Translations under genes and position numbers: made by a program
Assembly (NCBI RefSeq): GCF_963576615.1
Contig: NC_088708.1
Span: 30,945,191-31,009,190 of the forward strand
Origin: Watersipora subatra
Lineage: Eukaryota > Bryozoa > Gymnolaemata > Cheilostomatida > Watersiporidae
Direction of reading: 5' to 3'
Length of the DNA stretch: 64,000 bases
Shown here: piece by piece, positions 24,301-35,000 of the stretch
How positions within the stretch are numbered: position 1 is the stretch's first letter
How the letters are laid out: each line of letters opens with the position of its first letter
Notes under the pieces: model-generated
What the model saw: the letters and a program-made list of their open reading frames with translations, nothing else
The model's database searches: none
What the model was told of the DNA's origin: nothing

Positions 24301-27300
24301 ATTGATCAATTGATTGTGCTGCCGCATCGTTGCTCACGGTTTGAGATTTCCAATGTAGTGACCCTAAATATTGTGACAGAAAGCTCTATTGTTTTAGAGC
24401 TCGAGCTATTTCATCATTTACACAGAGGAGATATTCCGAATTTTATTAATAGTATATAGTATGATCAATGAAATGTGAGCACTTTTATATTAGAATGCTT
24501 CGAAATATTGATGCTGCTAATTATTTCAAGTACATGTACAACTAAAAGTTGTGTTCTTTTACATTTAAGAGTAGACAATTACCAAATTCGAGTCATAGAT
24601 AAAAATGTCATTGCCAAAGTTCAATAAAAACACTTACAAATATAATACATCCATTTTTATCACCACTCAAAAAGCATATTGAGTGGTGTCAGCTTTAAAT
24701 ATTATATAATCTTTGAGATTTGAGCATGTGGACTGTTAAATATCGGAGCTGCAAAACATCTTTTTACCAAGGCATGAACATTTTCTTTAATCTCGTTGCA
24801 GCTCGTTGTTGCTTGTCTTACCCATTTTTCATACTGTCCTCAAGTGTAAAAGGATTTAGGTTACATTGCATAAAAATATGAGCTTTCATTCCGTTGGCTC
24901 TACACTTTGCTTTACTTGTAATCAAGTCAGCATCGTGTGCAAGTGTTCATCATGTTTTAGAGGATGGCATATTTCTAGAAGTTTCTAGCAGTTCATGCCA
25001 ATTGTGCTTCTTAATGCACATTATTCTCTCGTTGTACATAACTAGCATTGGCGGCTCCTCTGTGTTAGCCCTTGGATTGAATGTGGTAGAAAATGTTTCA
25101 CATGTACGTCATCAGTTTTTATAACTAATAGTGTGATACCAGAATTTATCTTATTGTGAAAAAGAAAAGAAGGCTATATTGATCAAAAAATCAAATTATT
25201 TAAATCATGACTTGAATCTTAATTTTTTCCGGAAAAGTCATGATTTTTATGGTTTTTTCACAATTTTCAAAATGTCAGTGTTTCTTAACAAGCGATCTTG
25301 TTTCAGTGTGTGTAACAAATCTGCAAACACTTTTCTGTTATGAATTAGCCAGTGTGGTGGAGATGATCAGCTGCATGTGTTGTACGGTGCTACAGAAGGA
25401 CTTTTCAAGTTAGGACCCTTGAGTTTATTTAGTAAACCTCAAAGCAGATTTAAGTGTGAGGTAATAATCATAACTGATACAGTTTTCCCTCACTACTCTG
25501 GTTAATAAATGACATGATATTGCACTTTTCAATGCAATCAGCTCACGCGTGTATTGACAAATATTCTCTGCCTTTGGTTTTATTCATTCAAAAATAAAAA
25601 ACCAGCTAGGTACTGAAACAATCGGAAAGCTGGTATTTATATTTGAGATGATCTACCACATCGATCAGACTAAGGAAGACTGTGCTTGAATGATTTATGG
25701 CGCATTTTTATGTAAAACTGCTGGTAGCTCTACTCAACTAACTTACAGTTTGCAAAGAATGATTATATATGACTGTTGAATGCAAGGAATATAAGAATTT
25801 GTCAAACTAAAGCTTGCATGCCACGAATACTGAAAAGTGGGTTCATCAGCATTCTGATGTGCAATGCAACTCTTAGACACTTTGCATGTGCAAAAATGAG
25901 AAAAAAAATCAAATTTATTAAAAAATCGATTGACATCTAAAAATTCTGGTTTTTTGAAAAAATAATTTTTCTTTCAAACCCTGATAATAATAGTATTCTA
26001 ATTCAGTAGGATAAGAGTGATTGCTAATCAGTAGGCTAACTTCTACTACGTGTCTTAGTAATGCTGACTGGTTAACATCTGTTAGCCAGTCTTTTATCTA
26101 TTGCAGGTATTCTGGCAGCTTGGTCATGGCACCGTTTCTTTTCTACATAGTTTATTTGTTTCAAGTCCATCAACATCGGATCAAACACTTTACTAGGTAA
26201 CTTATCTTATTTCATACAAAGCTCTGCTAATTTAAATTGTTGCTTCTTTCTTCTTTCATCCAAGTAAAAAGCTAAGCATAATTTTCTACTTGTTGCTTTT
26301 TGTCTGAAGCAAGCATGCTCATTTATTTACATTTGGCCTCCCAGATTTGTATAATTTTTAATTAGAGTAATGAGTTTTATTTTGTCAGTGTCGATCACAA
26401 TCATTTCACCAAATTTTACTTTTCTAGGCTTCCGAATCCAATGTATGCTGGGGCATTTGCTGCCGGGCTGGTCGGGACTTTTATCGTTTGGCTTATAGCT
26501 GTTCTGCCAAGACTGCGTATAACTACTGATAACTGGAGTAGTTTCATGTGTTTACTGACGCTGTTTTGTGTGCCTGTTACCTACTACTGCTATTGGAAGC
26601 TCATGACTATTAACCCAGGATACGTGCCTCTTCCAGAGAAGGGTGGGTCCATTCTCCACAGCTATGCTATTATACATCGTTTGATATAGAGATGCAGTCT
26701 CCATCTATTGATCTCTTTTTGTTCTCCCTCTTTCACCCTCTTTCTATTGCTCGGTTCCTCTCCCTGTCCCATTTCTCTCCCCATCCTCTTCCTCTGTCAC
26801 TCGGAACATCTTCACCCATTTTCATCACATACCTTCCTTTCCTCCATTCTTTTTGTTCTTCATTTCCTTTACTTTTGGTTTTCCTGTGCGCTGCCTCTTC
26901 TCGTCTCCTCTGTACGTGCGCTGCCTCTTCTCGTCTCCTCTGTACATCCTCTTCATCTATTATCTCTTTGTCTCTTACACTCTACTTTCCCTCTCTCTTG
27001 CTCAGTGTTGTTTCTCAAATCAGATGCATTCATGAAGCATCATGACACTTCATAATGTCACGCATATATGAAGTTCGTGACATTCGTATACGTGTATGAC
27101 ATCACATACAATATTTATATACAAGTGGTGTGCAAGAAATCACACACAATATTCATGCACAAGTGGTAATGTATACATGATTAACAAAAGAAGTTATCTT
27201 AAGGCAAACCGTAAAATAAATGATGTAAGCTCGCTGCAACTTCCATGACTGATTAGTGTGTTTCGAGAACATATTGTAGCTGTAAGACATGACTGATTCT

Positions 27301-29703
27301 GTTTTCAGTTTCTCCATTGCTACTGTCCTGTTATCATGCTATAGTAGCAGTAAGCTCAGAGTTCCATTTGCTAGGGATGAAACCCTTTGTCTCTAAAAAG
27401 TACTAAAAAGTGCAATATGGCTGTCATAAGCTAATATTAATAGGGGATCAGTATACAAATACAGTAAATAACTCAAGATTGCATTAACACCCATGCATAT
27501 TATGTACATCAATTGAAATTTATCAGTTATACGAAACTGAACTAAAATGGAAAGACAATTACATGCGGGTAGAGATTTGCAAGAATGACAATGATTAGTT
27601 ATTCTGTCAAATATAGGAAGTTCACAGTATGGAATTGTTCTCTATGGGTGTCAGGTTTGGGACCAATACTATTGGTTCCACTTGGCCGTCTGTTGGATTA
27701 CAAAACATAAATGTTTTTAACCAATATTTATTTGAGCGATCTGAAGCAATCACCACTCCTATTGCTTCGGGATATCTGATATGCGGGACAAAAGGCATTT
27801 CTGTCACCCCTGGCAAAGATCTAGTTATCTCCCAGTCTGAGTTTTTGAAAAATACGAGATGTTCTCTCGTGATTACTGAACATGTGTCGATAGTCGCTGG
27901 ACAAACACATTTAATCCATTGTTTTTTTTTACGTCATCACCCTGTTTGCACATGCGCTCGTCCACGAAAAAGCCGCCATCTTTGTAGAAAACAATCGTCA
28001 TTCTTTTGATTAATAGTATTTTTCGATGTTGTTTTGACACTAAAATAAAAAATTTGCCAACAAAAGCATTGTTTGCAATAATTAATTGCAGAAGCTTCGT
28101 GTTTTTAACGATATAAGCTGTCCATAAAGACGGCCGGCAACGATAGAATGACGTCACGAAAAAATGAAGGATAGACCAAGATAACAGATATACTGCCATT
28201 ATTTGTATATTGGGTTTTTAGTTAGTTTCTCGATGTTGTCAAGCCTTGCTGTTGATTATTAACTGTCTGCGTGGAGTATATTTGGCAGCACATACAACAG
28301 CACCAAAATATGGTGATTAAATAATTGTCACTGCAGTGAAAGAATCCTTGTACAATAACAGTGGTATCTGTAAAAGATACTAGGATGATCACTAGTATTC
28401 ATATCAACGAGAGGATGTATGTCTGATGTGTAGCGTGACTTTCCAATAAAATAGTTGCATATGTACACCCGTCGCTGATAAGATGTTATTAGCAGGTATT
28501 TGACCACATTTGTGGCTTTAGGCAAAAAATTCTCATACCAAATACCAATAATGTACCACAGGCCTTTCAATGCTTATGGTAAGATATAACACTGAACAAG
28601 TAGTAGGACTAAGATTTCTATCCGGTAAGTTCACATCTAGCAAGAAAAAAATTATTAACTCGCGAAAGATTTAATTGTCTAACTATGTGTTTAAGATTAA
28701 ATTTTTAGAACACTTAATCAACGATTAACATAATTTTCGCCATCAAACTAGAATAGAAAAATTAAAAATTTTATTCGTTCTTTAGGGTTCTGGTTTGGGC
28801 AGCATGTAACCAAATGAAATAAAAGTATTTTTTAATGTAGAAAATTTTAATAGAACAGTAGTAGAAAACTTATTTACTTAAAAAATTGGTCTACAGTGCT
28901 ACAGACTGCAATCCGTTGCATCTATGGTGTAAATAGTAGTATCACTAATTGGATAGACAACTCCTGTCATTTACTTGGCCATCCCGTGTAAGATTTTACT
29001 AATTTTATGGATCACCTGAGATTTATTGTTTAGGAAGCCAAACTGAGCTAAATATATATAATGATGGCGCTCCTAGCATGGCTGATCATGGCTACAAGCT
29101 TTAGCTACCCGCAGATCATCAACTCGTGTATTCCGAATTGTTGCAGGTGCACTGAATGGTCCCGCTGCCAAGATCGATGTAAGGTCAGAAGATGCTGCCA
29201 GATTTTGTTCTTACTGCGACACATACTCGGGAGCTCATGTGAAGCATTGCAAGTTGTGTGAGCGCTGTGTAGTAAACATGGACCATCATTGTCTCTTTCT
29301 GCTCAAGTGTGTGGCAGCTCGTAATCATAGGTTGTTCACAATCATGATAACATTCGCTAATGCTGACATCATCTTATTTCTGACATCGACGTGTCACGCT
29401 TTCACAAAATTTTACGGTCATCCCGGCGCATCACGTTTGCTCAGTTATATGGCGTCAGAACGTATTTTTGTTTTATTCGTGGTGATAGTGAATGTCTTCT
29501 CGTGTCTCTGGGGGCTGGTTTTGCTGCAGTGGCAGCTGAGGCTAATAAGTGAAGGGAGAACTTTCTACGAGTCGATCAAGGGTGAAGGTACAACCACGTT
29601 TGATAAGTCTAATCTTAGCTTTAGAGTGAGATTGCAAAACATCGTTAGGTTTTTCTTGGGAGCTCCCAATACTTCGAACAACTCTACCACAGATGTTGTC
29701 TGA
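18351..29703 (+). CDS. Ankyrin-repeat DHHC palmitoyltransferase (ZDHHC13/17-like)
   Basis: Eight exons agree in phase and give 565 aa: 18351-18454, 19037-19224, 19404-19516, 22156-22317, 23227-23495, 26107-26196, 26428-26642, 29147-29703. Residues 38-225 hold about six ankyrin repeats (SALHKAC, TPLMFAAKRG, TPLHVAASQG, TALHHAATYG). Six membrane segments follow, near 250-272, 281-298, 315-335, 346-366, 444-465 and 487-509. The zinc-binding Cys-rich domain, about 401-445, lies between the fourth and fifth and contains DHHC at 426-429. This ankyrin plus six-helix layout is that of HIP14/ZDHHC17 and ZDHHC13, Golgi or endomembrane enzymes that attach palmitate to cysteines of client proteins bound by the ankyrin domain. 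It is shorter than human ZDHHC17 (632 aa). Unusually, DHHC is followed by LFLLKC instead of PWxxNC; the C-x5-C spacing is kept. The TTxE-like region reads RTFYES. Close paralogue assignment is uncertain. Confidence 0.93.
19701..20476. mobile_element. pogo/Tigger-type element in DHHC intron 3
   Basis: The ends CAGTGGAACCTCGGTTCTCG and its complement ...CCGAAGTTCCACTG are inverted repeats flanked by TA (19699-19700 and 20477-20478). A second inner repeat of the GTTCGA-AACCGA type lies inside each end. It is the same family as 34805-35492. The 776-bp interior has no intact transposase, so this is a non-autonomous deletion derivative. Confidence 0.88.
21925..22015 (+). mobile_element. tRNA-derived SINE head in DHHC intron 3
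   Basis: The sequence AGCATGCTCGCCTGGGAATC followed by GGGTTTGATGCCC has the spacing of tRNA A and B boxes (B box GGTTTGATGCC). A complete acceptor stem is missing, so it is not a working tRNA gene. It reads as the 5' head of a SINE. The 3' tail is not clearly delimited. Confidence 0.6.
22701..23055. repeat. 35-bp minisatellite, ~10 copies
   Basis: Direct head-to-tail repeat with core CAGTAAGTGCCTAGTGAAAT followed by GTATTACGCAGCGAA. Copies differ at a few positions (CGCAG/CTCAG/CGTAG, AAGTG/AGGTG). It lies in intron 4 of the palmitoyltransferase gene, so length changes should not affect the protein. Each unit carries a donor-like CAGTAAGT. Confidence 0.95.
26690..27030 (+). repeat. Pyrimidine-rich tract in DHHC intron 7
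   Basis: Long CT-rich stretch starting about 50 bp after the exon 7 donor. It includes a perfect 33-bp duplication (GTGCGCTGCCTCTTCTCGTC) at about 26886-26945. The low complexity keeps several + frames open by chance; these are not coding. Confidence 0.8.
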
Positions 29704-30890
29704 TTCTTTTTATTTCACTGGTAACTTAGATATTTTAGTAGAATCTACTCGAGTTTACTCAATTCATTATCTCTATATCTGCCCATCTTTTATTTATAGT
29801 TAGTATTCTATCATATTTTATCGGACTGGCCATCTTGCTTCGAATGAATATTTTATCATTTTATCGCCAACTCTGTTTTTTATAAATGTAGTAATTGGAG
29901 TAGCTGAAAGGTGCATCACCCAAATGTGTAATAAACGGTGTAAAGATGTTCACTCGTACAACTGCTGCCAGAATTGCCCAATAGCCCTCACATTCAAGCT
30001 GAGGGCTCTATCATCGCCTACGCTTCAACCCTTGTACAAAGGTGTTTTATATAAGTTATTTCTTCTTTGTTATCCGTCATATAGTACCGAAGTGTTTTGG
30101 TTTTCTTCACTTTAAAAACTCTAACATTCTGATTTCTTAAATTTATAAGTTTATTTGTATCTAAAATGAACAAAATTCTACAATGATTATTCTCTGTAGT
30201 TTCTATCGCTAGAAATTACTTATACTCTCAAATAAAATTGTTATAAACTCTTATAAAATGGTTTTCATTCACGCCCATATATTTACATTGCATCAAATTT
30301 GGTCTAAGATGAGAGAGTGATTTAGGTAAGCTCAATTCTCTGGCAGATAGTAGCAGTGAAACTGTGATAAACTACTGCAAGAGGTCAAGAAGTCATTGTC
30401 GTAACGAAAATAGAGTTTATGAAGAAATTTTGTAATAAAAAATAAAGCAGGGGTTGTAGCATAAATTTATTTGGTTTCATTCCACTATGTTTAAAAGATT
30501 TGCATAAGAAATTGCTTATTTATAAATGTGAAGTTGCTATACCACATTTGTTACACTGCAACTCTGATACAAGTTGCCTGGCCTATACGAGAGGCGGTGT
30601 CTGTTGTTTCTTTTGGAATCCATCATATTAAAGTTTTAACTCCCTGTGCTGATTGGTGCAATGCAGCTCGTCGGAGTCGTGGTTGTGAAGATACATATTA
30701 ATGCAGACCAGACTTGCTCTTATTATACTAAAATGATAAACTAAAAAAATGTTCGCCAGACATGCAAATTAATCCTAAAATTCATAACAAATTGCCATAT
30801 TGTAGTTTTTAGTACATATTATGAACATTTTGAAGCTCAATGTTTGGGCTAAATGTATGCGTTATTCTGTAACTGCTTTTATTACTATAT
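29704..30890 (+). other. 3' flank of the DHHC gene
   Basis: Contains the probable 3' UTR, with AATAAA at 29930-29935, 227 bp past the stop, and another near 30230. No other gene is recognised; the frame at 29924-30115 has no domain. Confidence 0.55.
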
Positions 30891-30891
30891 A

Positions 30892-31330
30892 CTCTAACTA
30901 GGTGAATGGCCGGCGTTGCCCGGGTAATAAAAGTCTGCACAGAAAATGTATTTTTATTCAACATTTAACAGCAGTTACCATTCTAACTTTCAAACTACAT
31001 ATCATGAGGAAAAGGTTTCATGCAGGTCAAATAAATTGAGAAACAAAACAACTATAACAGTGTTTAAATGTAGACGTAAAATAGTTAGCAAGTAATAGCT
31101 AAATTAAGTCTGTTTTGTTACGATTACCATAAAAAATGATTTGGTAATGATACAATTAATACGAACTGAGAAAACAAAATAAAAATTCTGAATATGTTGA
31201 ATTAATAATAAAAATTTGTTGCTTAGAAGTGTGTGTTTGTATAAAAAAGGTTACTGTTCCAGGAGAAGATATCCATCAAAACTTTGAATACGACGATACT
31301 AATACCTCTCAATACTGGTAAAAATGTATA
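30892..31330. mobile_element. Dispersed repeat family B, copy 1
   Basis: Begins with GGCGTTGCCCGGGTAATAAA. Shared blocks with copies near 50.7-52.5 kb and 57.7 kb include CATTCTAACTTTCAAACTAC, ATCATGAGGAAAA, AGCAAGTAATAGCTAAATTAA and TGATACAATTAATACGAACT. The complementary strand of the start (TTACCCGGGCAACGCC...) resembles the 3' tail seen in invertebrate non-LTR or SINE repeats, so the element may read on the - strand. Not coding. Confidence 0.7.
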
Positions 31331-31589
31331 AATGAGATATTGGACTGTCTTGGTCTGACCGAATAGAGAGAGAATGTAGAGGCTATTCCTATTTGAGATA
31401 ATACAATTGTCCGCGTGAAAATTATTGCCCTTTATCGATTTAGCAATTGAACCTTACGAAAAACTGGAAATAGAAGTTCACGAAAAGACAAAAAACATGG
31501 TGTTTCATATAGTTGATAGTATTCATTAATACGTCATTTAGCGTGTGAAATCGGAAAAAGGTGTATACATTATATAGTAAGGGCTTTGA

Positions 31590-31700
31590 ATAGTAAGAGC
31601 TTTCGTGGACTAGTAGTTGGACAATTGCATTGTTAACTTGTGTGTACAATAATCGTGAGTTCAAATCCAGCAGCATGCAAGATTTAATTCCAAGATTGTA
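31590..31700 (+). mobile_element. Degenerate tRNA-like (SINE-type) segment
   Basis: TAGTAGTTGGACAATTGC followed by CGTGAGTTCAAATCCAGCA resembles tRNA A and B boxes. A second, better preserved copy occurs at 58985-59080, and in both cases it lies downstream of a family-B start. It is not a functional tRNA, since no clover-leaf pairing is kept. Confidence 0.5.
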
Positions 31701-32019
31701 ATAGCTATAGCAGAACAGATAGTTTAGATGACAAACTTTCAAACTGATGACAAACTGAAAATATATAGATTCATCAACTTTCCTGTTGTCACTTTGTTCA
31801 ACAAAATCTTACTTATACACATCAGCGGCTCTGTGGATAAACCTTGCCCGACCATGATAAAAAATCGCTTGATATAGCCACTACAAATACCACAAAAAAT
31901 ACCAGTGCTATACATAGCCCGGCCTGCATGGCTGATGGTGGGCGGCGCATGGCCATGCCTGAGTGAACATCTTATCTATCCATGGACTCTATATTCTTTA
32001 TGTTCACTTGATCTTCGTA

Positions 32020-35000
32020 ATGGATACAGGAGCATTGACAACTTCTGCGAATCTCAACTTCACAAGTGAGTCGATTGTATTATTTGCGCTTATTTTTTCT
32101 TTTCTGCTGGTTTAGCATCTATTATAGCCTTGCTATATTCTTAACTTGCTAAATTCTTATAGTCTATTTAGGAGTAAGTTCTGCCTCTAAAGTGGAAGTC
32201 ATAAAGTACTTCAGTTCATAACTTGCTGCCACCTCTGTTTAGCTGATTCAACTTTAGTACCTTATCAAAGTTTCCTATCATATCAACATGAAATACAGTG
32301 TACAAACATGTGTGTATGACAGTTTATAGATAGATAGATAGATAGACAGGTAGATAGACAGGTAGATAGACCGATAGATAGACAGTTAGGTAGATAGACA
32401 GATATATAAACAGGTAGATAGATAGACAGGTAGATGGACAGATAGTTAAACAGATAGAAAGATAGATAGACATATAGATGGACAGATAGGTAGATAGACA
32501 GATATATAAACTGGTAGATGGACAGCTAGATAGACAGATAGGTAGACAGGTAGATAGACAGGTAGATAAACAGATAGATAAACAGGTAGATAGACAGATA
32601 GATAAACAGATAGATAGACAGGTAGATAGACAGGTAGATAGGCAGATAGATAAACAGATAGATAGACAGGTAGATAGACAGGTAGATAAACAGATAGATA
32701 GACAGGTAGATAAACAGACAGGTAGATAGACAGGTAGATAGACAAGTATAAACTGTATTATCACCGGTCAATGCCATTCAAAGCAAATTAAACCATGAGA
32801 TAAAGACACCGTTTTTCTTTTCACATTTTTTAATTGTAACAAGCCTGTAGCGTGTTCAAGTTTGTGTACACAAAATGAGTAGATATTGAAACTCGACCCT
32901 TTCAAATTTGAAACAACAAAGTAATGGGTGAGCATCTGGCTCTACATGTATGGAGGGGAGAAATGATATGTTGTGTAAGGTATTTTTCTGGTGTATTGAC
33001 TTGACCTAACTTCACATCAATCACTTTAATTACCTGAGAGTAGCTAATAAGGAGCCTGCGTTAGCTTCTTTAAGCTTCGTCATCAAAAGAAACTCTGATA
33101 GATTAAAATGCTTGAAAAAACTCTGGTGGCTTGAAAAAAAACATCTAAATTTTATCAATCCAAAAATTAACTCGCTCTGTGGAAAATATCAACTGATTTA
33201 TCACTTGCTTTTTGATAATAAATTGATGGCTTTACCATCTGATTGTCAAGTATATTATATGACGGACTACGGTATTTGTACGCCTTACCAGCTGATTGTC
33301 AAGTATATTATATGACGGACTACGGTATTTGTACGCCTTACGATCTGATTGTCAAGTGTATTATATGACAGACTACGGTATTTGTACGCCTTACCAGCTG
33401 ATTGTCAAGTATATTATATGACGGGCTATGGTATTTGTACGCCTTACCAGCTGATTGTCAAGTATATTATATGACGGACTACGGTATTTGTACGCCTTAC
33501 CAGCTGATTATCAAGTAGGTATATATTATATGACGGACTACGGTATTTGATACTGCTACATATAATAGACTATAGAGATGAGCAGCAGCCAATTATTTTG
33601 ACTTCAAGTTGATCTTTAGCAAACTCTGTTAGATCTTTGGCTTATAAAAAAATAGTTTCAAGTTGTGTAAATCGACGGCTTGTTTTTCTGTATAGCTCAA
33701 TCAAGTTACAAATTATATTTGAAGTCTTTAATCCAATAGGCTATATCCCATTTTAGTAGCCTCTGCAGCAATGAACACAGATTCATCTGTGGAGTGGATA
33801 TTCGGCTGCGTCGGATTCGTCATTGCTGTTTTCGGTATAACCACAATACAATGGTACAGGTAAGTCCTTGGGATAGATTACCTCTTAATGTCTTGAACCA
33901 TTTTTGATATATTGAGAAGATTTAGCGCGACTGTACCCTTCTGTATACAATCTATACTTGCCCCTAGAATCCTAGATAAACTAACCAGACACCAGCAACT
34001 ATATGTCCCTAATGAGTCCATAATAAGGTTGTTTGTATTACTGACTACTTGAGGTCACAGAAGGTCACAGAAGTTAGACAAAATAAACTACCTGTACACT
34101 ATTAATCATCCAGGTTTTTTTATTCTGTTCCTATTAATGTCAACAGATTAACAAAACTTGAAACAAGCGTGCTGGCAAGTTTTCTAAGAAATGCTTTTCA
34201 AATTTTCTATGATGACAGCTTTTGATCATTTTGGTTACCACAAATCTGGAAACACAGGCTTTACTTGTTTCAACCTAAAGGAGTAGGTAGTCTATACTCT
34301 TGCTTTACTAAAAAGTGAACAGCAATTAAATGCAGATAGTAGCTATAAAACTGTCTACATTCAGGTTATAAAGAAGTTAGTTTGGAATAGAATCTGTGCA
34401 GAAGATTACATATTTTATTTGCGACAACGAAAAAACCTGATAATACAAGTCAACAATGTAGTGTTTTGCTAAGTTGATAAAAATTCTTTCCACCTAATCG
34501 GCCTTAGTGCTGGATTCACATTGTTCATTTGGGTGAGGGAGGTGTTGAGTTTGGAAGCCCTTCCCGTAACCACAGCCATTTTTAAGAATCAAACCACCTG
34601 TTTTCATAGGTCAGGCCCTCTAGACACCAGGTCACAGCTGCTCTCTTGCTAGGCTATTAAATATAAGAAACAAAATTGACTATATTAGACAATCGTCATA
34701 TTTAAAATATTCTAGTAAAAAAGGGTATTTTTTGCCAAATAATGGCTATATTCTGTCTATATAAAAGTCTGTACAGGTATTGTTAATAAATAACTTAATA
34801 AATACAGTGCAACCTCGGTTCTCGACCATAATCCGTTCCTGAAGGTTGTTCAAACACCGAGTTGTTCGAACACCGAAATCATTTTTCCCATTACAAATAA
34901 TGTAAATCGTTTTAATCCGTTCCAACACCCTGAATGTTTACCTTGTTAGTACACATACATTTATTTGTACAGCAAAATGGCAAAGACACAAATAACATAA

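Noticed and set aside
26692..27055. Three overlapping + frames of 60-117 codons
   Set aside because: They come from a pyrimidine-rich intron tract of the palmitoyltransferase gene, lacking stops by composition.
27622..28009. Minus and + frames in DHHC intron 7 (for example GVVIASDRSNKYWLK on the minus strand)
   Set aside because: Looks slightly protein-like but no family, splice-bounded exon or transposon context was found; left uncalled.
32324..32777. Long minus-strand frames of 83-146 codons rich in Leu, Ser, Tyr and Cys
   Set aside because: They translate the GATA/GACA microsatellite in three frames at once; there is no domain or splice evidence.
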